A stretch of 64,000 nucleotides of DNA from the NCBI GenBank assembly GCA_963995525.1, contig OZ023210.1, positions 3,554,996 through 3,618,995 of the forward strand, written 5' to 3'. Shown here piece by piece: positions 44,401 to 53,400 of this stretch. A program made the translations under genes and the position numbers. The stretch comes from Escarpia spicata. Its lineage: Eukaryota; Annelida; Polychaeta; Sabellida; Siboglinidae. Below the pieces are notes generated by a model. That model was not told the DNA's origin, did no database searches, and saw only the letters and a program-made list of their open reading frames with translations. Numbering within the stretch: the stretch's first letter is position 1; each line of letters begins with the position of its first letter.

Positions 44401-47400
44401 GCCTTCTTCGCTGTGGTCTCGATCCACTGCGTGTCGAGAGCGGGAACGTTGTGTACGACTCCGGCGATGGCGTCTGGTAACATTGACTGACTGCAAGCAC
44501 ACAACACCAGCCAACTCAGTGCATCATACGCAAAACAAGATACACAAAACAAGATACACAAAACGTAAATACATCAAGGTATGTGAAGATTTTCATCCCA
44601 AAATATATCTGCATAAAATGATTTGTAATCGCAAATACACATCGAAAAATAATTTGAAATGCATAGGAAAATATGATGTGAATGTATTGAATACTTTCAT
44701 TGGTACATTTCATTGCCACTAAATGACACTGTAATAATGACATAATTTATATTTGTAATTATTTGTTGTAAAATGGTTAGATTTCAAGAGATGAAAGTGA
44801 CTGTGTTACCTGGTGAGGGCTTCCTGCAACTTCTTGTTGATCTGTTGGTACAGGTTGGTGTTGTACGTCGTCATCACATAGGCAAGGGCCATACGTAATG
44901 CCTCGACCCTCACAGGTGGACAGTGGTCAGCTATGTAGGTCAGTCTATACAGCTTGGCCAGGCCCTTGTACTGTGTCGAGTACGTCTCTAGGTCCTGTCA
45001 CATTCAAATAATTATTAGGCTACAGCTGCTTTGGCATAACACCAAAAACTACAAATCAGGGCTAGAAGTTGCGACTACCGGTAGGTGCGAGTATAATATT
45101 ACGCCTGTGTAGGGCCTCACCTATGATCAAATTTTTGCCAGTCCAATTTTTGTCCAACATGCTACGAAGCGCAGTCGGGTACGCGATCGGACACGCGATC
45201 GAACGCCCAATCAATGGCTGAATGCACATCTCATGTGTTATTAGAAATGTAAGTAGTAATAACAATATAAATATGACGACAAATATGTATTTTTGTTTAC
45301 ATAGGAATTAAAGAGATACTTCTTAAAACACAGCAACAACTACGAGTATATATATATATATACTCGTAGTTATATATATATAATTTTATATATACCTGCT
45401 ATTGAATGAAAATTTATAATTTGTATGTATATTTTGTTAAAACATGTGATTCACATTTTAATGCCACTTACAATATAGCACATATAAGTTGTTTCATTAT
45501 AGCACATTTAGTTGCCACAATTTGCAAAATTACTAACAAAATTATAACTAATTAGCAAATATATTTAATGTGGAATCCCAATTTTTATATGCAATGAAAA
45601 TGTGTGTATACAAATTGTATACAAGGTATACTGGACTATGAAAGGTAATATTTTAAAGCATTGGATGTTTTTATTGTACAAGTACCATATCATATTATAA
45701 ATACTACAGTTCGATTTTGTTTAATTTCTAAAACAAAATATTAGATTTACAAATATTTTATAAATAAGTCGCCATGCAATGGCCATGTTTTGATCCATAA
45801 TAAGTTACAGTTAATAACTAAAACATTGTGTATTCGTGTTGTGTGAATGTTTCAATTGTTAAACTAGAAATCATTCAAAACATTAATTAATTAATTTTAG
45901 TGGCCAGTGTAGCTCCATGCCTAGACCATGCACGCGACGACCAAACAAAGTGGGTCAAGCGGGAGTCGCCACACCAAAGCGCTAAAAAACAGCGCAGACG
46001 TAACCTAAATCTAGCACAGTCGCCTCACCTATGTTTATCGCAATCCTATTAAAAATGGTGCGACGTCGTCGAACAAAACCTAGTTTCCGCACTTGTAACT
46101 CATGTTCAATTATCACACAACATGCATACCACTGGGTAATTTGAATAGTGGAAAACTGACAAATGGCAACACTGATGTACGAAGTTGCATATCGGGCGAT
46201 ACCATAGGTAAACCGACACATTTATAGTTCAACTGATCGTAACTTTCGTTTGTCTCACGGCATCGATTTCATGTAACATCAGCAGCACATCTCCTCATTG
46301 GTTGACTAAAAATCATGACGATTCAAATATGTTTACAAGTACGGGTTGGACTGAACGATGTAACTGTAAGGGCTGCGTAACCAGTGGCATGTCATAGTTT
46401 AGCACCAGATCTGGCCAGATCCATCTGCCGCTGTGGTAATGCTAGTTAGTTATTGTGATAGCCAGTATTAGTCACTGTTGTCTTGTTAGTGGTCATAGGT
46501 GACTACGACAGTTAGGTCTCAGAAATAGTTTGGGAACGGAAAGAGCGGGTTCTTCCCAGGCACTAATAATTACAGCAATAATTGGTGCCTGACTGCCTGT
46601 GTAACATCACCCAATCAGTTCACTAAACCATCCAATCGAGTCTCGTCGTAATTGGCAAGTGTTTATTGTATCTCCCCGTTGTAACGTTGACCTCACATAG
46701 GATTATTTGGTCTACGCAAGTGTTGGCTTCAAGCAATCGCCGCTAGCGGTTAGGTGACAATTATCCTAGCAAGTTGAGGCCTTAATTGGTTTCTGGCGTG
46801 TGTAGGGGAGCTGGCCAGGTGATCCGGGTGGCCGATTTTAAAAACCAATCTCCATATATTTTTTAACTGGCTTCGCGGCAGTTTTAGTGATGTCGTAAAA
46901 ATCGCATGGACGGGCTGGCCCGTGCAAAAAAACGACATGGACGGATATGGAAAGGCCATCCCAGCGACCTGTCCACAATCAATTTAAACCCGTCCAAAAA
47001 CGCAATTTTCGAATTCTACCCATCCAAATGACGGGTGGACGAGTCTCTAGGTGAGGCCCTGCGCCTGCAATGTGCAATGTGCAACTTAGAATGTTGTCCA
47101 TTAATTACTGCCCAGACAGACAACTGACCATTTGGGCCCTTATGTTAATATATTAAAAGGTATTAGCTATCAGACAAATTATAAATAATGACATTCCAAC
47201 CTGCTTACACACTACAACAGAAAATATTGATAAATTGTAGCAAGTGACTTGTGATGTTTTTGCCTAAGGCTGTGAGTTCACAGTCCTATGCAGGCACCCT
47301 AGTACTGTCCACCCTTGTATCACTTGGTGATTTGGACAAAAAGGAGAACTCTTAAGCAACTAGCCGTTTTTGTTTGTTTTAAGTTTAAACTGAAATAGTG

Positions 47401-50400
47401 TGTGCCTAAACAAATTTCAATCTAATGCCTGTCAGAATATATAGGGATAATGTTCCTTGTGTTAAGACTGTATGGATATACATGTACACACAGTCAAAAT
47501 AAATATGTATAATGTAAAAGCTTAAGTAATTGTTATGGTTGTAGATATAAATATCAAAACAAATACCGGGTAGGGTAGCATGCATGGCCAGGTCCAAGTA
47601 CATAACTGTATGTGGAATTTGTTACAAACAAATCTTATGTATAGTAGCAAAGATGATAATTCAGAACACTGTACATAGTGTTGATTATCTGGTACAAAAT
47701 TGTGTTCAATAAAATGCCATGACATGTATAGTTTTGCACTTTAATTAGTCAATGCATGTGTGCTCTTAAAAAATATATTTTGCTCCTAAATATTTCACTT
47801 GAGGAGCGCAACGCTCCTAGCTCACACTGTTAACTTCAAGGCCTGCAAATGCTTTGGTGGCGCCAACAATTTGCACGGTGAGTGCAAAACCAGTGATATT
47901 GTTCAATTAACACAGGTCAGCAGATTGCAAAGTCACTTAAAAAAACTTGAGTGCCACAAATGCCCGATGCAGCTCATAAATTTCACATAAGTTCATGTAT
48001 TAACTATTAGCCGAGATACTCTGGCATTTCTTGGTGAGAAAATACACTGGTCAGTAAACCACCTATAAATCAAATGGATTATATTATAGCTAGGATTGCT
48101 ACAAATAACAATGCAACAAGCCACTGAGGCCAAACCAACGATTATTTGTAACTCTAAATCTACAAACCACTCTAATATAGGCTTGCTAGTACGTCTAGAA
48201 AAATCCAGTCCCAGTCCGATAAATGCGACAATGATGGAAATTTGTTTGGACATACATACATACAGCCATACATACATTCAGAATGCCAGAATGTCAGAGT
48301 TTTAATTTTATAATATATAGGCAATAACTACAGCTAATGACCAGTTGGTTTCAACACACACACGACACACACAGTTGATGGCACACACCTATACACATGT
48401 ACAGTATAAAACATTTACTTTACTAATATCAGGAATCAAAAGATAAATTTGTAAAACCAATTAACCACCAAAATAACGACTGTAATTTGTATCAACTGAC
48501 AACTGTGTAACTTACCAAAGTGGTATTTTCAATAATGTGAAACTCTTCCTCTACATTCTCGTTTTCTTCAGGTGCTGCGTCCACTTGCATTGGTTCAGCA
48601 GGCCCCTGCAAATAAAGTATTGAATTAGTATTTAACTCAGACGACTGTTAAATTTCAATCTGTGGAATACTGTATAGACATACAACAATAATCTTGGTCA
48701 AAAGTTGTTACTATTAACTTCAGAGATCTACTCTTTAAGTTAATATATTAATCACTAGCTGAGAGATCTACTCTTTCTGTCAAAATCTTGCAGATTAAAA
48801 AAGCATTAAATGTGTTCACAAAACAAGCTCTCCCCACTCATTGTATTAGTTAGCTAGTGGTTATATATATTAACTTAAATATGTCTTCACTCCGCTACAG
48901 ACATTCTGTACAGCACAAATACATGTAAGTTGCAAAAATTGATAGGTTTGAATTTGTCAAGCATTGTCAAATTATATTAACAAGTTTTGAATCATTATTT
49001 TAATACATTTGACCTGCCGATGATGTAATGTGGAGCGCTATAGCGCAGTGTTAAGAGTTTCGGACTCTTGACTGAGAGAACCTGGATTCGAATCCTGTGC
49101 TGCGGTGTCAAACCTTGGGCAAGTTCGTTTACTACATTGCTTCAGTAACTGGCTATAGACAGTAGTGGATATTTGTGTATTGTGGAAGTGCAGCCCTCCA
49201 TGATCGGTAGGTGGAAGCACTGGGAGGGAAATTCCCACTGTGCCGGACCCTGGTCAATCTGCAGTGGTCATCAGGGAAGCTGGTAAGAGTCTGGCGCGCA
49301 TTACCATCACGGACTGACTGACAGCAAGACTGACGTACATGACAGCGACACTTAAATCCACGGATCTACACGGGAGACGAACAGATAAGCAAGGCTTACT
49401 ATCTGTAGTCTTCCACATTGGTGACAGAAGGGATCTGTGTCTACGGCCTGGTATAACCAGAGTGCTGTAAAGGGCTAATCGAGTGATCTTGATAGTAAAT
49501 TGTCACCTGACCCTGTTTTCGCCTTGTTGTGAAACGCGGTGTCTTGATTGTTAGTTACTTGTAACAAGTATACAACGATCTCAACTAGTTATTCCCAGCT
49601 TAAAAAGCTGTGAAATACTAGTATAAACCCCCGCCCGACCCATAAAACTCCTGACAACGATTTTGCACGTCACTTTCGTGACTTTCCCAACTGTAACTCT
49701 ATTCACATTCCGCACATACGCAGCAGTGGAGAGAGGTACACTGACCTCCAACGGAGGCACAGTGCCCGCTCCATCTCAACCCTGTGAAGGAGTGGAGTAT
49801 ATTATCGCCGTGGCTTTGTCAATTAAAATATCATTAAAACTCTGTCTATTATAAGCCGTTTTAGGCGATGAATGTTCTCTCCAACCTTTCCCGTCAAATA
49901 AGTCTTGCCAAAAGGGGCACATGCGGTAACAACGCCACTTGGAAAACGGCAACAGATAACTCTGTTCTGGTTCTTTTTTCCACATATATGTAACTAATTT
50001 TCTCGCCTTATTCCCCTGCTAGCATGTTTCTCCAACCCTGTATCACTTTGATGTATTCAATTCAATTCTTCCCTGCCATTGTGCATTTTACCCGCGGCCA
50101 ACTACGACACCACTTTTAAGTAGTATATTTGTATTTTAGTTCCCCATAGTCGGCTGGGAAATTAAATTACTTTTAAGTAGCGTTTTGGCATTTTCCGTTT
50201 TCTGTTGCTGCACTACTGATTACATTACTTTTCAGTAGTATATACGTACCGTATTCGACCTAATTAGCATACAGTATACTTAACAAATATTTGAGATGCT
50301 GAACTATGTCAACAAATCGTCCCTATTAAGCGTACACCAAAATGAGCCAAGTTTAAATAAACACAACATAGTTGCCGGCCGACTTGATCACTTGTTGACT

Positions 50401-53400
50401 TGGATGATGCCAGAGGAGACTTAACTGCACCTGGCTAATTCCACCTGTCGTACAAACGATGACTGCATAAGGAACGGTGTTCTACACAAGCAACGTAATC
50501 CACTGTAAATAATTAAATTGTATGTTATCTGAAATTGTTAATCACCGACGTCTACGTTAAAACTCGGAGTCACAAACATACCCGTATGTACAGCGTCATA
50601 TGGTGGATGTGGCTAACCTGATTTCTAGGGGACCGTTATTTTGTTAGGTTGATGGCGATGGTATTTAAAACATCATTTACACCCTCGAATTCTTATCGTA
50701 ACATAATTTTGTGACCATTTATCAATGTATTGTTTGTATTATCCCAGTTATTTTTATTCAATCAAGACAATACTTTTTGAACACTCCTTCCGCTCAGCCA
50801 CAACAAAACTGCCTACTGCAAGGATTAAATACTAACCGGTCCCTTACTACATAGCTAGCAGTATATTCGCCAGGTGGCACCATCGTCTCGCCGTTTGCGC
50901 GTGCTAATGGCGTACACCAAGTTAGCGTGTCGTCCGAGTTGGACACATTCACACCTCGATCAAACATTGTAATATGACATGTTTAATACTATTATGTTAC
51001 CAGCTATTGATATATTCACGTGTGGTCAAGAGGATACAAGAACGCTGCAAAGTCTCCAGATATGTGAGAAAAAATTGTATGTAAAAAGATCGTCAAATGT
51101 CGCAGTAATTTGATATCGAGGGAGTGGACATAGCATTACGGATTCCCGACATCGCAAAAAAATGGGGGTGTACGCTAATTAGGGGATGTACGCTAATTAG
51201 GTCGAATACGGTATTTTTGTTTTCGGTTTTTAACTTGGCAATCTAGCCATGCCAAGAACGAAAAACCGTCCCGCCAAACCTGCTGCCCCATCAGCACCGC
51301 CTGAAAAGCAGGAAGTGCCAGACCACATGTCCAACACAGACACACCTGCTCCACTAGACGGAGCCACTGCAGGTTTATTTCCACATGATGGGTCTCACTA
51401 CCCCTGGAACCAACCCGACCCACTTCCCCTGGGTATCCCTAACCTAACTGATGTACCAGGGGCTACAGCCGGCCTGCCCACACAGCCTACAGGCATACCT
51501 GACTGGTTCATTCAGTTCAACGACAACCTATTTCAGAGATGGGATGAACAATTCCATGCATTGGCCCAACGATTCAATGTTCTCGAAGAAAGAGTCATAA
51601 CCCAAAGTGGTGAGCAACACGCACAACTCGATGAATTATTTCGAAAGATGCATGAACACAACCTAGGCAAGTCAACAGGCCCAACAACTCAGGCGTTACA
51701 CGGTCAGCGTGACCCTACAGATGACAGTGCCTCTGCTGGACTAGCCTCCGCTCATCCACCACCGGGGGACAGTCAGGGTGCAAGGCCACTACCCTATGCT
51801 TACGATAGGTATGTGAAGCCTGAGACCCCCACATACCGGCCTCCCACGTCACTTCCCGAGTTCCGACGGCAACACCATAACAGAACTGTGGCAGAGCAGA
51901 CCTATTCACGTGGTGCCAATGACACTCAACACCTCAAGTACCAAAATGTTGGTCTTGAGAAGTTTGATGGGAAGCCGGATGAATGGGAAAACTGGGCCCA
52001 TCACCTCAGAGTTTTCACTGACATATGCCAGTGGAATGAAACTGAACAGATGCTCCATCTTGTGGCTTCCCTCAGAGGGCAGGCACTAACTGCACACCGC
52101 AGTTTTTCTGATGCCGAACATTCATCTGTCGAGTCTTGCATGGACACACTCGACGGCAGATACGGCTCTAGAAGGCCACTTATCATCGCGTCGCTCCGAG
52201 CTGATCTGTCAGTGATCAAACAGGAAGAAGGCGAAAGCCTGGAAACGTTCGGTGATAGAGTGCTTAGCTTAAAACGCCGAGCCTATGAAGGGATGACACT
52301 GGAACTAATCCAGGGATTGTCAGTACCGGCATTCCTGAGAGGTATCAAGGACAAAATAGCAGGTCAGGAGGCCATGAAGTTTGGTAAGCTGAGAACCATT
52401 GCCGACGCTGTGGAACAAGTCATGCACCTTCAGTGCACGGCACGAGCATTTGGAAAACCTGCCTATACCAATAGGCAGGTCATGTTTGATGACGAACCAC
52501 CAATGGTCGTCACTGACAGACATACCGACATTGACCGTGTCGTAGAGGGAGTTGTGCGACAGCTACAATACGTCAACTTATCGCCAATGCCACATAAAGA
52601 TGACACCTGCTTCTCATGCAGAGGCACCGGCCACACGGCAAAGCACTGCGCGACAAAAAGGAGACGTTCTCCGTCTCCCCTCACCTGCTACAAGTGTGGC
52701 GGTCGTGGACACCTGTCTCGCGAATGCACTAGCGCACGCCGACGAGCAGACCGAAAAGAAAGGCATAGGCGCCGAAACAGGTCCAGTAGCTCTGACAGCA
52801 GCTCTAGTGACTCAGACGGCGCTAACAACGGTAAACGCTACGGGCACAGCCCTAAACGCCCCCAGCGTCACAATCGTGATGGGGAGGAGAGATCACGTAC
52901 GAGTAGCCGTGAATATCAGCGACGGAGAGAGCACACCCAACACGGGCACTGCAGTGGTCAGGACAGTGACCACAATGCCTCTCGCAACAACAAGTCGTGA
53001 CCCGAAACAAACCAGAATCGGTGGACGTTACACCAAACAGGGCTATGCAACTAGTCGAAGCCCGAGTCCGCGCCGTGGCTATTCGGCCTCTCTGACGAGG
53101 AAGGCTGATGAGGGAATCAAGGCGCCATCAAACTAAGTGGGGTGAACCCAGTTGGCGAGGGGCTCACCCCAGCGCTGTCCCACATTTGAGATAGTAGCCA
53201 GCCAGCATACACACAGGACAGATTGATGTTTGCATTAACTTTTAGTAGTATTTACTAGGGCCAATCAGTTATGTTCTAAAAGTTAGTTAACTAGTTTGAA
53301 TAATTGTTAAGGATTTTAGCCTGCTAAAAACATAACGGGGGAAGGATGTGGAAGTGCAGCCCTCCATGATCGGTAGGTGGAAGCACTGGGAGGGAAATTC

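Noticed and set aside
49029..49100. tRNA gene
   Set aside because: A- and B-box-like words are present, but the sequence continues into a SINE body and no clean cloverleaf could be seen.
49776..49985. Minus-strand reading frame with a PFSKWR motif, loosely like one at 60,013-60,351
   Set aside because: The similarity is limited to a short stretch around AACGCCACTTGG. It may be a shared repeat fragment, but there is not enough to call a gene.
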